From Brevundimonas sp. UBA6550 (GTDB lineage: Bacteria; Pseudomonadota; Alphaproteobacteria; Caulobacterales; Caulobacteraceae): DNA of 64,000 nt. A program made the position numbers and the translations under genes. How positions within the stretch are numbered: the stretch's first letter is position 1; the number at the start of each line of letters is the position of its first letter. Of the stretch, positions 1 to 8,402 are shown one piece after another. The DNA lies in NCBI RefSeq assembly GCF_002434505.1, contig NZ_DJKE01000012.1, positions 186,001 to 250,000 on the forward strand. Direction: 5' to 3'. The notes under the pieces are model-generated. The model ran no database searches and was not told where the DNA came from. It saw only the letters and a program-made list of their open reading frames with translations.

Positions 1-69
1 GGCCAGACCGCGCCCCGCATGATTGGCCACCTCGCCGCCACGGACGATCAGGTCATAGGTCTGGGTCAT
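1..69 (-). CDS. pyrC: Dihydroorotase-like amidohydrolase, N-terminal 23 codons only
   Basis: Only the first 23 codons are in the window; the gene continues beyond base 1. The visible peptide begins MTQTYDLIVRGGEVANHAGR, and the pattern YDLIxRGGxVxNxxG is the usual opening of dihydroorotases of the cyclic amidohydrolase superfamily (first beta strand before the metal-binding HxH, which is not visible). Dihydroorotase closes carbamoyl aspartate to dihydroorotate in pyrimidine synthesis. Another amidohydrolase (allantoinase or hydantoinase type) cannot be excluded from 23 residues. The start is the ATG on the minus strand at 67-69. Confidence 0.55.
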   Translation of the reverse strand, partial: MTQTYDLIVRGGEVANHAGRGLA

Positions 70-140
70 GGGGCGGGCTCCTGCGACTGCTTGCCGAGGT
101 TCTAGCGGATGCGGCGTCCTTCGTGAAAGCCGCTAAACGC

Positions 141-286
141 TCTCCCTCCCCGTTCGGGGAGGGTGGTCGAGCCGCAGGCGAGACCGGGTGGGGAGGGCAA
201 GGCGAAACGCCACAGGTCCGTCGCGGGGTCGCGCGCCGCCCCCACCCGGCCGCTTCGCGTCCACCCTCCCCGAACGGGGAGGGAGA
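141..286. repeat. Palindromic intergenic repeat element
   Basis: Two short hairpins, CCCTCCCC-GTTC-GGGGAGGG at 144-163 and CCCTCCCC-GAAC-GGGGAGGG at 264-283, face each other as inverted copies, and the sequence between them continues the symmetry (GAGACCGGGTGGGG near 179 against CCCCACCCGG near 240). The whole stretch can fold into one long stem. It abuts the stop codon of the glycosyltransferase gene, so it may also end that transcript. It has the look of a MITE or REP-type element common in Caulobacteraceae intergenic regions. Confidence 0.75.
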
Positions 287-1258
287 TCAGCTTACATCCC
301 GCGTCGCCAGCATCCGCATCGCGGTCTTCAGCACCCGCTCCCACGGCAGGTCCATCATATGCTGAATGGCCTGGTTCAGGCGGGGGTCCAGGGTCTTGAA
401 CTCCTGATAGCTGCGCGGCCCCCGCACGGCCTGGCCCTTCCACGGCCCGCGCGTTGTCTCGTCCGACGGGCCGAAGACGGCGATGGTCGGCGCGCCCGCC
501 GCCACGGCCAGATGCGTCCAGATCGAATCCGCGCCGATATAGAGCGCCGCCTGAGAGATCGCCGCCGCCGTCTGCAGCCGCGTCAGTTTCCCCTGCAGTT
601 CGATCACCCGCGCGCGCGGCACGGCGTAGCGGATGGTGTGGGCCGCCTCGCGGTCCACCTCCTCGCCCACGATCATCAGCCGCCCGCCGGCCAGCGGCCC
701 GTCGTCGGCCAGCAGTTTGGTCGCCACCTTGGCGTAGCGTTCGGCCGGCCAGCGCTTGCCCATCCACTCCACGCCCGGCCCGACCGCCAAGATCGGCCCG
801 TCTCCGCCAGTCGCCGGGAACAGCGCCCTGGCCTCGGCCAGCGTCTTGTCGGAGAAGAACAGGCGCGGCCCCGGCGTCTCCTCCGGCCCCAGCTTCAGCA
901 CCGCCGCCGCCGCCTCGACCGCGTGCAGGCCGGCCGGCGTCTTGCCGCGCACCGCCCGCCGCTCGCGCCGCAGCTTGCCCGACAGGTCCGAGCCGCGCAT
1001 GTCCACGACCAGGCCCCATTTGGTCCCGCGCACCTGGTTCCACAGGGCGATCCATTCGAAATGGCCCTCGCGCTCCAGCACGATGGTCCTGGCCAGGCGC
1101 GGCGTGTCGGCGAACAGGGGCGCGCTGGCGGCCGATCCGACGAGGGTGAAGCTCGCCTGCGGCAAGCTGTCGACCAGATGCGCCAGGACGCCGGACGACA
1201 GAATGGCGTCCTCAGCGTCGGCCTCGGCGATATACAGGATTGGGAACCGCCCGATCAT
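287..1258 (-). CDS. Glycosyltransferase family 9 (heptosyltransferase-like)
   Basis: This 323-residue protein has the two Rossmann-like halves of GT-B glycosyltransferases of family 9, which transfer heptose from ADP-heptose to the lipopolysaccharide core on the inner face of the cytoplasmic membrane. The donor-binding region GPGVEWMGKRWPAERYAKV (about residues 180-198) matches the family pattern GxxxxxKxWPxexfaxL, and the C-terminal half has GADSIWTHLAVAAGAPTIAV, the family's GxDSgxxHLAaAxgxPtxaxFGP signature. The length is normal for the family. The ATG start gives the expected N-terminal strand (RFPILYIAEADAEDAIL). It is divergent from the small gene at 1345. The sugar and acceptor cannot be told from sequence alone. 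Confidence 0.85.
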   Translation of the reverse strand: MIGRFPILYIAEADAEDAILSSGVLAHLVDSLPQASFTLVGSAASAPLFADTPRLARTIVLEREGHFEWIALWNQVRGTKWGLVVDMRGSDLSGKLRRERRAVRGKTPAGLHAVEAAAAVLKLGPEETPGPRLFFSDKTLAEARALFPATGGDGPILAVGPGVEWMGKRWPAERYAKVATKLLADDGPLAGGRLMIVGEEVDREAAHTIRYAVPRARVIELQGKLTRLQTAAAISQAALYIGADSIWTHLAVAAGAPTIAVFGPSDETTRGPWKGQAVRGPRSYQEFKTLDPRLNQAIQHMMDLPWERVLKTAMRMLATRDVS

Positions 1259-1344
1259 GAGATCAGGACTACAGGGATTCTATCTCAGGTTCAGCGCCAA
1301 ACGACTGTTTCCACAGGCGGACGTCCTGCGTTACAGCGACGCGC

Positions 1345-1575
1345 ATGAGCCAGACGCCCCCTTCCGCCGCCGACCCCGCCGCGACCGCCGCCCTGGACCG
1401 CTTCAAGGCCCAGCGCGTCACGGCCATCTATCGGCTGGACCTGATCGCCAAGGGCGCCACCCTGTCCTACGAGGACGGCGCCCCCATCGACATGGCGTCG
1501 GAAAAGGCCCGCCTGGAGCAGGTCGTCGCCGACATGGACCGCCGCATCGCCCAGCTTGAGCGCGCGCTGGGGTAG
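1345..1575 (+). CDS. Small hypothetical protein, 76 residues
   Basis: I do not recognise this protein. It is acidic and mostly helical by appearance, with a C-terminal segment (SEKARLEQVVADMDRRIAQL) that has heptad spacing and could form a short coiled coil. No signal peptide or membrane segment is visible. The Shine-Dalgarno sequence before the ATG is weak. It lies between the glycosyltransferase and the aspartyl-protease-like gene, and codon use is GC-rich at third positions like its neighbours, which supports it being coding. Confidence 0.55.
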   Translation: MSQTPPSAADPAATAALDRFKAQRVTAIYRLDLIAKGATLSYEDGAPIDMASEKARLEQVVADMDRRIAQLERALG

Positions 1576-1658
1576 GGGTCGCCGCGCGCCCGGATATGAC
1601 CAAGGCTTAACTTGCCGTCGGCGCCGCATCGTGGCCCTGCTGATTGCGGAGGACGCCC

Positions 1659-2507
1659 ATGATCGCACTCGCCACAGCCCTGATGCTCGTCGCCTCGGAC
1701 ACGTCCTGCCTGATGCTGGAGCGCGGCGACGGAGACAGCCCCGTCATCCAGGCGCGGGTCAACGGCCAGGGGCCATTCGCCTTCGTGCTGGACACGGCCT
1801 CCAGCGGCACGACGCTGGACGCGCCGCGCGTCGCCCTGCTCCATCCGCCGCGCGAGCCGGCGCCGGACCAGGCCCAGGGCATGGGCGGCGCCGTCCAGGT
1901 CGATCTCTACCGCATCGCCGCCTTCGACGCCGGGCCGGTGCGGATGCGCGACTTCGTTTCGCCCGAGATTACGCCTCCCGCCTTCGACAGCCACGACATA
2001 GCGGGTCTTGCCGGCGTCGATCTGTTCGGCGACGCCATGGCCGTGTGGCGGCCGGCCCAGGCCTGCGTGTCGGTGCGCGCCAGCGGCGCCGTCGAAGCCG
2101 GCTGGACCCCGGTTCGCACGGACTGGCAGCGACCCTGGCGCATCCTGCTGCCTGTCCGCATCGGCCGGACCGACGGCTGGGCCTTGCTGGACACCGGCGC
2201 GCAACACACCACCCTCAATCCCGCCTTCGCGACCGCCCTGGGGCTGAAGACCGACGCCCTGCCCTCGGGCGGCCAGATCACGGGCGTCGACGGCGCGCCG
2301 CTGGAGTTGCGTCAGGCCCGGATCGCGGCGGCCCAGGTCGGGCGATGGCGGTGGCGGGCCGTCTCGGTCAAGATCGGCGCCCTGCCCGTCTTCGACCGCC
2401 TGGGTTCGCCGGATCAGCCGATGGCCATCCTGGGCGTCGACTGGCTGGGCGACAGAGGCTTCGCCATCGACTATGGAGCGCGAAAGGTCTGGCAGACGAC
2501 CGACTGA
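1659..2507 (+). CDS. Retropepsin-like aspartyl protease domain protein
   Basis: The protein (282 residues from this start) holds two copies of the aspartyl-protease signature hydrophobic-D-T/S-G/A: FVLDTASSGTTLD near residue 46 and ALLDTGAQHTTLNP near residue 182. Two half-sites in one chain is the arrangement of bacterial pepsin- or retropepsin-like proteins of the TIGR02281/PF13650 type. The N-terminus (MIALATALMLVASDTSCLML) looks like a signal peptide with a possible lipobox cysteine, so a periplasmic or membrane-anchored location is likely. The first motif has DTA rather than DTG, so catalytic activity is not certain. I chose the ATG at 1659 because GGAGG lies 7 bases upstream; an in-frame TTG at 1644 is less likely. 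Confidence 0.75.
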   Translation: MIALATALMLVASDTSCLMLERGDGDSPVIQARVNGQGPFAFVLDTASSGTTLDAPRVALLHPPREPAPDQAQGMGGAVQVDLYRIAAFDAGPVRMRDFVSPEITPPAFDSHDIAGLAGVDLFGDAMAVWRPAQACVSVRASGAVEAGWTPVRTDWQRPWRILLPVRIGRTDGWALLDTGAQHTTLNPAFATALGLKTDALPSGGQITGVDGAPLELRQARIAAAQVGRWRWRAVSVKIGALPVFDRLGSPDQPMAILGVDWLGDRGFAIDYGARKVWQTTD

Positions 2508-2519
2508 GATTTCGGCGTG

Positions 2520-3068
2520 ATGGCCTCACTTCCCCTTCTCCCCGGCCGGACCTGCGGCGGTTGCGTGGAATGCTGCCGGGTCATTCCGCTGGACCTGCCC
2601 GAACTGGCCAAGCCGACCGGCGAACTGTGCGCCTATTGCGTCGACGGCGCCGGCTGTTCGGTTCACGAGATCCGGCCGAACACCTGCCGCATCTGGTTCT
2701 GCCTGTGGCGCGTGATCGAACTGGACGAGGCCTGGCGACCGGACCGCAGCGGCGTGATCGTGCGGCCCGACGGGGTCGAGGACGGGATCATCACCCTGTA
2801 TGTCCTGCGCCGCTCGGACTTCCTGGCCTCGACCGACTTCTTCGTCACCGTGGCGGGCTGGATCGCCGAGGGCATCCAGGTCGCGCTCAGCATCCCCGGC
2901 CCGGTCGGGACCTATCCGGCGCGCGCCGTCGTCACCGACTGGCTGCGCCCCGCCGTGGAAGAGGGCGATCCCGAAGCCTTCGTCGCGCGCGTCGTCCGAT
3001 CCCTGGACAAGCTGGCCGAACACGACTTCCAGCCCGATGGCGTCGTGGCGCGCTATGCGGTGGTGTAG
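2520..3068 (+). CDS. CxxCxxCC-family (YkgJ-like) protein
   Basis: The N-terminus carries CGGCVECC (CxxCxxCC), followed by CAYCVDGAGCSVHEIRPNTC and a further WFC, the cysteine pattern of the YkgJ/PF03692 family, thought to bind zinc or an iron-sulfur cluster. The biochemical role of the family is not established. The rest of the roughly 182-residue chain is a soluble domain without clear motifs. It starts 12 bases after the aspartyl-protease-like gene, probably as one transcript. A GTG at 2517 directly precedes the chosen ATG and cannot be excluded as the start. Confidence 0.75.
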   Translation: MASLPLLPGRTCGGCVECCRVIPLDLPELAKPTGELCAYCVDGAGCSVHEIRPNTCRIWFCLWRVIELDEAWRPDRSGVIVRPDGVEDGIITLYVLRRSDFLASTDFFVTVAGWIAEGIQVALSIPGPVGTYPARAVVTDWLRPAVEEGDPEAFVARVVRSLDKLAEHDFQPDGVVARYAVV

Positions 3069-3071
3069 GTC

Positions 3072-3197
3072 CGTCATTCCGGGGCGTCCGATGGACGAAC
3101 CCGGAACCCAGGAGGCGAGCATCGGGTCTTGAAGGCATAGAGCAATGCGCGCGGCCCTGGGTTCCGGGTTCTTCGCTCCGCTTGCCCCGGAATGACG
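3072..3197. repeat. Palindromic intergenic repeat element
   Basis: The outer arms CGTCATTCCGGGGC (3072-3085) and GCCCCGGAATGACG (3184-3197) are exact inverted copies. Inner arms GAACCCGGAACCCAGG (3098 onward) and CCTGGGTTCCGGGTTC (about 3156-3171) are also complementary. The element lies between the stop of the CxxCxxCC gene and ygfZ and has no coding potential of its own. It resembles the CGTCATxCC-type elements frequent in this bacterial family. Confidence 0.75.
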
Positions 3198-3261
3198 AAC
3201 CGCGTCGCCTCTATTTCCCAAAGGCTCGTCATCTTCTCAAAGGTTCGTCTTCACAAAGGTT

Positions 3262-3371
3262 CGTCATCCTTAGGCCTTGTGCCTAGGATCCAGACGTTCA
3301 GTCATCTGACGACCGAATTCCAGCAGCGAGGTCTGTGTGTATGGATCCTAGGCACAAGGCCTAGGATGACG
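3262..3371. repeat. Second palindromic repeat with preceding AAAGG(T/C)TCGTC direct repeats
   Basis: The arms CGTCATCCTtAGGCCTTG... (3262-3292) and ...CAAGGCCTAGGATGACG (3342-3371) are inverted copies of about 30 bases separated by about 50 bases; one arm has one extra base. Immediately upstream, the unit AAAGGTTCGTC (or AAAGGCTCGTC) occurs three times between about 3221 and 3266, suggesting slippage or repeated insertion. No coding sequence lies in this gap before ygfZ at 3445. Confidence 0.7.
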
Positions 3372-3444
3372 GGCAGGAAGTAGGGCTCTACGGAAATGCC
3401 GCCCCCTCCCTTTCCTCGCGCCCTCTTGCCCCTATCTAGCCGTC

Positions 3445-4251
3445 ATGCCCATCGCCCGTCTCGACAGCCGCGCCCTGATCTCGATCACGGGCGAGGACGC
3501 CAAGCCCTTCCTGCACAATCTGCTGACCCAGGACGTGGAGACGCTGAACGACGGCGAACTGCGGTTCGGCGCCCTGCTCTCTCCGCCCGGCCGGCTGCTG
3601 TTCGACCTGTTCATCCTGGGTCGGGACGACGGCGTTCTGCTGGATGTCGCCGCCGACCGCCGCGAGGCACTGCTGCAGCGGCTGACGATGTACAGGCTGC
3701 GCGCCAAGGTTCAGGTCGCCGCCGACGACCGTCCCGTCTTCGCCGCCTGGCCGGATGCGCCCGCGGGCTTCATGCCCGATCCGCGCACGCCGCTGATGGG
3801 CGGCCGCCTTTATGGCGGCGACGCGACCGCCGACGCCGTTCAGGCCGACTATGACGCCCACCGCCTGTCCATCGGCCTGCCCGATCCGACCGCCGACGCG
3901 CCGCAGGACAAGACCTATCCGATCGAGGCCGATTTCGACCTGCTGAACGGCATCGACTTCCACAAGGGCTGTTTCGTCGGCCAGGAGACCACCTCGCGCA
4001 TGAAGCGGCGGGGCGCGATCAAGAACCGGATGCTGCCGCTGGATTTCGACGGCCCGCCCCCCGCCTTCGGCGCCGAGGTGCTGAAGGGCGAATTGCGCGC
4101 GGGCGAGGTGCTGTCCGGCCGCGACGGTTCCGCCATGGCCCTGCTGCGGGTGGACCGCATCGACGGCGACCTGACGGTGGACGGCCGCCCGGTGCGCTTG
4201 CGCAAACCCGCCTGGATGGGCGAGGACGTGCTTCCCTCCTCCCAGCCTTGA
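3445..4251 (+). CDS. ygfZ: YgfZ/GcvT-domain folate-binding protein
   Basis: The protein (268 residues) is of the COG0354 family, folate-dependent proteins related to the glycine-cleavage T protein that support assembly or repair of certain iron-sulfur enzymes in the cytoplasm. The defining motif K-G-C-[FY]-x-G-Q-E is present as KGCFVGQETTSRMKRRG at about residues 173-189, with the conserved cysteine. The N-terminus FLHNLLTQDV and the LLSPPGRLLFDLFIL region are also typical of the family. Length fits the short alphaproteobacterial form. The next gene starts within about 10 bases, so the two are likely co-transcribed. Confidence 0.88.
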   Translation: MPIARLDSRALISITGEDAKPFLHNLLTQDVETLNDGELRFGALLSPPGRLLFDLFILGRDDGVLLDVAADRREALLQRLTMYRLRAKVQVAADDRPVFAAWPDAPAGFMPDPRTPLMGGRLYGGDATADAVQADYDAHRLSIGLPDPTADAPQDKTYPIEADFDLLNGIDFHKGCFVGQETTSRMKRRGAIKNRMLPLDFDGPPPAFGAEVLKGELRAGEVLSGRDGSAMALLRVDRIDGDLTVDGRPVRLRKPAWMGEDVLPSSQP

Positions 4252-4259
4252 GTCGCCCC

Positions 4260-5018
4260 ATGAAGATCGCCGACCAGATCGTCCTCGTCACCGGCGGCGC
4301 GCGCGGCGTCGGCGCCGCCTGCGTGCGCGCCTTCGCCCGTGAAGGCGCCCGCGTGGTGATCAACTGGCGCAACAGCGGCGAAGCGGCGAACGCCCTGGCG
4401 GCCGAGATCGGCGAGCGCGCCATCGCCCTCCAGGCCGACGTGATCGACCGCGCCGCCGTGGACGCCATGGTCGCCGCCGCTGAAAGCCGTTTCGGCGCCC
4501 CTGTGACCACCGTCGTCAACAACGCCCTGGACTACAGCTTCAACGGCGACGCCCGGTCCCAAATGACCGCCATCGGCTGGGACGAGATGGACCGCCAGTT
4601 CTCGACCGTGGTGCGCGGCGCCCTGAACCTGATCCAGGCTGCGGCGCCCGGCATGGCCGCCGCCCGGTTCGGCCGGGTCGTCAACATCGGCACCAACCTG
4701 TTCCAGAACCCGGTCGTGCCCTATCACGACTATACCGCCGCCAAGGCCGCCCTGCTCAGCCTGACCCGCACCGCCGCCGGCGACCTGGGGCCGGACGGGA
4801 TCACCGTCAACATGGTCTCGGGCGGCCTGCTGCGCACCACCGACGCCAGCGCCGCCACGCCCGAAGCCGTGTTCGACCTGATCGCCGGCATGACGCCCCT
4901 TCGGTCGGTGACCACGCCCGAAGAGTTCGCCGACGCCGTGTTGTTCTTCGCCTCGCCCTGGAGCCGCGCGGTGACGGGCCAGAACCTGGTCGTCGACGGT
5001 GGGCTGGTGCGGGACTAG
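4260..5018 (+). CDS. SDR-family oxidoreductase
   Basis: This is a classical short-chain dehydrogenase/reductase. It has the NAD(P)-binding TGGARGVGAA near the N-terminus, NNAL in the expected NNAG position, and the catalytic YTAAK at about residue 158. The residue normally serving as catalytic Ser lies in NIGTN, where a threonine or asparagine seems to replace it, so activity may differ from FabG-type enzymes. The C-terminal VTGQNLVVDGG matches the TGxxxxvDGG ending of FabG-like members. The ATG at 4260 is chosen; a TTG at 4248 overlaps the ygfZ stop and is a possible coupled start. The substrate is unknown. Confidence 0.8.
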   Translation: MKIADQIVLVTGGARGVGAACVRAFAREGARVVINWRNSGEAANALAAEIGERAIALQADVIDRAAVDAMVAAAESRFGAPVTTVVNNALDYSFNGDARSQMTAIGWDEMDRQFSTVVRGALNLIQAAAPGMAAARFGRVVNIGTNLFQNPVVPYHDYTAAKAALLSLTRTAAGDLGPDGITVNMVSGGLLRTTDASAATPEAVFDLIAGMTPLRSVTTPEEFADAVLFFASPWSRAVTGQNLVVDGGLVRD

Positions 5019-5035
5019 AGCCGCCTCCTCTCTGT

Positions 5036-5198
5036 CGTCATCCTCCGGCAAGCCGCTTGCGGCGCAGACCGGGGGACCCAGCGGCGCCGAAGGCGATACG
5101 TCCGCCGCAAAGACATCTTAGGTTTGCTCTCGCGACAGGTTCGCGCTCACGCGCGCCGCTGGGTCCCCCGGTCTCGCTACGCTCGCCGGAGGATGACG
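5036..5198. repeat. Palindromic intergenic repeat element
   Basis: The outer arms CGTCATCCTCCGGC (5036-5049) and GCCGGAGGATGACG (5185-5198) are exact inverted copies. The inner arms GACCGGGGGACCCAGCGGCGC (from about 5067) and its complement ending at about 5175 are nearly perfect. It belongs to the same broad class as the elements at 3072-3197 and 3262-3371, all of which have CGTCATxCC at their ends. Confidence 0.75.
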
Positions 5199-5562
5199 AA
5201 AGGCATGCGAGCCGTTCCAGCCATCCTAATCCGACGAAACTTCCGCCCCTCTTTCCGCGACTTGACCGCCACCAGCGTCAATCGACCATCCCCTCCCCCA
5301 AACGCCCTTACACTGCGCGGTTTCAGGACAGGAGGAGACGAAAACTTGGACTCGTTGGACTCGTTGGACTGTTTTTTTCATCGTCCAACTCCGCCCCTCC
5401 CCAATTGCACCCTCTCGCACTTTGCACTCCTTTCGCCGGTGCATTGCAATTCCGCGCACCGCCCCGATTTCAGACGATCGAGACTATTCAGACGGTCTTT
5501 TTCGCCGCCGCGTCTCCAACCCCGCCCTTTTTTCCACCGGAACAGACTGGCAACATGACGCC
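5199..5562. other. Non-coding gap, pyrimidine-rich with a short tandem repeat
   Basis: No credible gene is seen here. The stretch is visibly poorer in GC than its neighbours. At 5346-5371 the unit TTGGACTCG is repeated two and a half times, and the last copy forms a 7-base stem (GTTGGAC / GTCCAAC, ending 5389) around a run of seven T. It could hold the promoter of tag, but no convincing -35/-10 pair stands out. Confidence 0.45.
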
Positions 5563-6162
5563 ATGACCGATTCACGTGCAGACGGCCGCTGCGGCTGGTG
5601 CGGGACCACAGACCCGCTCTACATCGCCTATCACGACACCGAGTGGGGCGTGCCCGAATACGACCCGCGCGCCCTGTGGGAGAAGCTGATCCTAGACGGC
5701 TTCCAGGCGGGCCTCGCCTGGATCACCATTCTGAGAAAGCGCGAGGGCATTCGCGACGCCTTCGACGGCTTCGACCCCCAGATCGTCGCCCGCTATGGCG
5801 AGGACGATATCCAGCGCCTGCTGAACGATCCCCGCATCATCCGCTCGCGCGCCAAGATCGTCGCCGCCATCCGGGGCGCCCAGATCTGGCTTCAGATGCG
5901 CGACAACGGCGAAGACTTCTCCGCCTGGCTCTGGTCCTTCGTCGGCGGCGAACCGATCCAGACCGACTGGGCCGATTATCGCCAGGCCCCGGTCAAGACC
6001 GACCAGTCCGAAGCCATGGCCAAGGCCCTGAAGAAGCGCGGCTTCAACTTCTGCGGCCCGGTGATCGTCTATGCCTTCATGCAGGCGGTGGGCATGGTCA
6101 ACGATCACCAGACGACCTGCTTCCGTCACGCCCAGGTTCGTGCGATGGCGGGCCATGGCTAA
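5563..6162 (+). CDS. tag: DNA-3-methyladenine glycosylase I
   Basis: The protein (199 residues) is a clear Tag enzyme, which removes 3-methyladenine from alkylated DNA as the first step of base excision repair. The N-terminus [20 protein letters not shown] has the cysteine and histidine that bind the structural zinc in the E. coli enzyme, and the C-terminus has the partner region [11 protein letters not shown] with the second His and Cys. [24 protein letters not shown] and [13 protein letters not shown] are family hallmarks. The ATG at 5563 gives the standard N-terminus; an earlier ATG at 5555 is out of frame. Its last bases overlap the start of rnhB. Confidence 0.93.
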   Translation: MTDSRADGRCGWCGTTDPLYIAYHDTEWGVPEYDPRALWEKLILDGFQAGLAWITILRKREGIRDAFDGFDPQIVARYGEDDIQRLLNDPRIIRSRAKIVAAIRGAQIWLQMRDNGEDFSAWLWSFVGGEPIQTDWADYRQAPVKTDQSEAMAKALKKRGFNFCGPVIVYAFMQAVGMVNDHQTTCFRHAQVRAMAGHG

Positions 6163-6796
6163 AGCCCCCGCAAACCCCAAGGCCTTCCCCACGCTGGCGC
6201 TGGAGACGGTGTTGATCCAGCGCGTCAACGGCCATGTCTGCGGCGTGGACGAGGCCGGGCGCGGTCCGTGGGCGGGTCCGGTGTCGGCGGCGGCGGTGAT
6301 CCTGAACCCCGACGACCTGCCCCCCGGCATCGACGATTCCAAGGCCCTGACCGAAAAGCGCCGCGCCGCCCTGGAGCCCGAGATCAAGGCCCGCGCCGTC
6401 GCCTGGGGCGTCGGCTTCGCCTCGGTGGAGGAGATCGAGGACCTGAACATCCTGCACGCCACGGGCCTGGCCATGTGCCGCGCCATCGAGGCGCTGCAGG
6501 TCCAGCCGGTCGCGGCCCTGGTCGACGGCAACTATCGCTTCAAGCTGCCGTGCGAGATCCAGACCGTGGTCGGCGGCGACGGCCTGTCCCTGTCCATCGC
6601 GGCGGCCTCTATCCTGGCCAAGACGGCGCGCGACCGCCTTATGATCGAACTGGACGCCCAATACCCCGGATACGGCTTCGCCAGCCATAAGGGCTATAAT
6701 GCGCCGATCCACCAGAACGCCTTGAAAACATTGGGACCTTGCCCCGCCCATCGGCGCAGCTGGTCCCCGATCCGCGCCTTGCTGGAAGAGGTCTGA
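6155..6796 (+). CDS. rnhB: Ribonuclease HII
   Basis: RNase HII cuts RNA in RNA-DNA hybrids and removes single ribonucleotides from DNA. The metal-binding DEAGRG is seen in [15 protein letters not shown] at about residues 29-43, followed by [19 protein letters not shown] and [13 protein letters not shown], all family signatures carrying the remaining catalytic acids. The C-terminus has YGFASHKGY, also characteristic. The 213-residue length is normal. The ATG at 6155 overlaps the end of tag by 8 bases, so the two DNA-maintenance genes are probably translationally coupled. Confidence 0.93.
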   Translation: MAKAPANPKAFPTLALETVLIQRVNGHVCGVDEAGRGPWAGPVSAAAVILNPDDLPPGIDDSKALTEKRRAALEPEIKARAVAWGVGFASVEEIEDLNILHATGLAMCRAIEALQVQPVAALVDGNYRFKLPCEIQTVVGGDGLSLSIAAASILAKTARDRLMIELDAQYPGYGFASHKGYNAPIHQNALKTLGPCPAHRRSWSPIRALLEEV

Positions 6797-6805
6797 CGCC
6801 CTGCC

Positions 6806-7153
6806 TCAGATGTGCATGAAGCCGCCCAGCAGCGCGCCCAGCAGGGCCGCCACCGCCGCGCCCGCCACCATCATCATCCAGCGCGGCGGCGGCGACAGCT
6901 CGGGCTCCAGGTCCACACGTTCGACCGGAGCGACGGCCTCGGCCGGGCGGCTGTAGCGGGCGGCGTTGTGGGTGAAGGTCGGCCGCGTCTCGACCGGCGG
7001 CGCGCCCCAGCCCCAGTCCGCTTTGGCGACGCGCGGCGCATCCGGGCGGGGCGCCCACGACCGGGCCTCGGCGGGCGCGACCCGACCATCGGCCCCGAGG
7101 GTGTCGGGGTCGGTCAGGGAGCGAAGGCGAGCGGTGTCGGCGCGGGGTTCCAT
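6806..7153 (-). CDS. Small hypothetical protein with a C-terminal membrane helix
   Basis: From the ATG at 7153 the product has 115 residues: a hydrophilic, proline- and arginine-rich front part and a single hydrophobic helix at the extreme C-terminus (MMMVAGAAVAALLGALLGGF). That layout suggests a tail-anchored membrane protein. I do not recognise the family. It is convergent with rnhB and lies downstream of the methylase gene on the same strand. A longer reading from 7342 is possible, but its extra N-terminus looks like translated non-coding sequence. Confidence 0.55.
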   Translation of the reverse strand: MEPRADTARLRSLTDPDTLGADGRVAPAEARSWAPRPDAPRVAKADWGWGAPPVETRPTFTHNAARYSRPAEAVAPVERVDLEPELSPPPRWMMMVAGAAVAALLGALLGGFMHI

Positions 7154-7214
7154 GCTTCCCCAACGGCACGCCGCGATTCGCGTTCCAGCCTCGCGGGTGT
7201 TGTTTTTCAGGCGA

Positions 7215-8255
7215 TTAGGCGGCGACCGGCAGGGCCACGGGCCGATCCGTGACGACGAACAGCTGCTCCACGTTCCGCAGCCGTCCGACCTGTCCGACCT
7301 TCTCGCCCTTGGGGTTATGGATGCCGATGCGGGCGCCGACATAGCGGGGATGCGCCACCTCGATCACCTGCACATGGCCGCGCGCGGACAGCATCTCGAC
7401 CAGTTCGGCCCGGCTCAGATAGCCCTCGTCGTTGAAGCTGACGATCAGGTTCGGCGCCCTGACCCGCTCGATCACCGACCGCAGGGCCGGGCCGATGCCG
7501 GGGCGGCTGTTGAAGGGGCTCTTGCGCGTCTTCACGTCCACCCGCTTGTTGGCCACCCCATAGGTCTCGGGTCGATCCCACAGCACCAGACTCTCCCAGC
7601 AGTGGTAGTTGGCCAGGTAGGAATGCTGGTTATAGGGCGGGTCCAGATAGACCAGATCCGCCTCCACCTGATCGGCGATCTCGACCGCGTCCCCTTGCGT
7701 CGCCCGGCACGGGCCGCCCGCCGCCGCCGGGACCAGATCGGGCGTCCTCAGCGCCAGCGGCTTCAGCGCACGCGGCGCCCACTGCTTCATATAGGCCATC
7801 TGCACGCCGGCGGTGGAATCGACCCGATCCGCCGCCTCCATCAGGCTGACCAGGGCGATGGCCTTCAGCTCGGGCTCCAGCCCCATCGCCTCGATCCGAT
7901 CGCGCACCGCGTCGATGCGCGCGCCGTTGTCGGGATGGAAGTAGCGGGCGTCGCGGCAGAAGGCCTGGGTGAACCAGCCCGCCTGGGGCGTGACGGTTCT
8001 CAGCTCCGCCAGCACCGCCTCGGCCCGCTCGATCCACCGCTCCCGATCCGCCTGGACATAGGTCGCGGCCAGGGCATGGGCATAGGCGTTGACGTCGTTC
8101 GACCAGACCTGGAACCCCTGCTTCTTCAGCGCATGGCCGACCCGCGCCGTGCCGGAGAACAGGTCGCACACCCGCCCGCCGTCCGGCAGGACGCCGACGA
8201 TGGCCCCCGTCACATGGCCCAGCAGGGCGCGTTTGGAGCCGATGTATTTGATCAT
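7215..8255 (-). CDS. D12-class DNA adenine N6-methyltransferase
   Basis: The protein (346 residues) begins MIKYIGSKRALL, the typical D12/Dam-family opening that binds S-adenosylmethionine, followed by motif I VCDLFSGTARVG at about residues 29-40 and the catalytic DPPY (LVYLDPPYNQ) near residue 205. It methylates adenine N6 in DNA. No partner restriction gene is adjacent, so it may be an orphan methylase. I set the start at the ATG at 8255 because MIKYIGSK is the conserved N-terminus; open frame upstream of it has no family features. It is divergent from poxB. Confidence 0.85.
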   Translation of the reverse strand: MIKYIGSKRALLGHVTGAIVGVLPDGGRVCDLFSGTARVGHALKKQGFQVWSNDVNAYAHALAATYVQADRERWIERAEAVLAELRTVTPQAGWFTQAFCRDARYFHPDNGARIDAVRDRIEAMGLEPELKAIALVSLMEAADRVDSTAGVQMAYMKQWAPRALKPLALRTPDLVPAAAGGPCRATQGDAVEIADQVEADLVYLDPPYNQHSYLANYHCWESLVLWDRPETYGVANKRVDVKTRKSPFNSRPGIGPALRSVIERVRAPNLIVSFNDEGYLSRAELVEMLSARGHVQVIEVAHPRYVGARIGIHNPKGEKVGQVGRLRNVEQLFVVTDRPVALPVAA

Positions 8256-8402
8256 GCCGCAGCCCTGGTCATGACCCCACCATAGCCGGTTCGGCGCGGG
8301 GCGACAGGCCGCAGGCAGCCGAACGCCGTCCCGCGCATTGTTAAGCTGAACGGGACGCATGGCGCGCCCCTCGATTATCAACAGACCTATCGGGAGCCGA
8401 CC

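Noticed and set aside
188..1348. Long open frame on the plus strand opposite the glycosyltransferase
   Set aside because: It is the antisense shadow of a well-supported GT9 gene; its translation is Arg/Pro/His-rich low-complexity sequence without family motifs.
5346..5389. Possible intrinsic terminator or CRISPR-like repeat at TTGGACTCG units
   Set aside because: Only two and a half short units, adjacent with no spacers; the T run lies in the loop rather than after the stem.
6966..8285. Long plus-strand frame opposite the adenine methylase
   Set aside because: The minus strand encodes clear methylase motifs (DLFSG, DPPY); the plus frame has none and overlaps completely.
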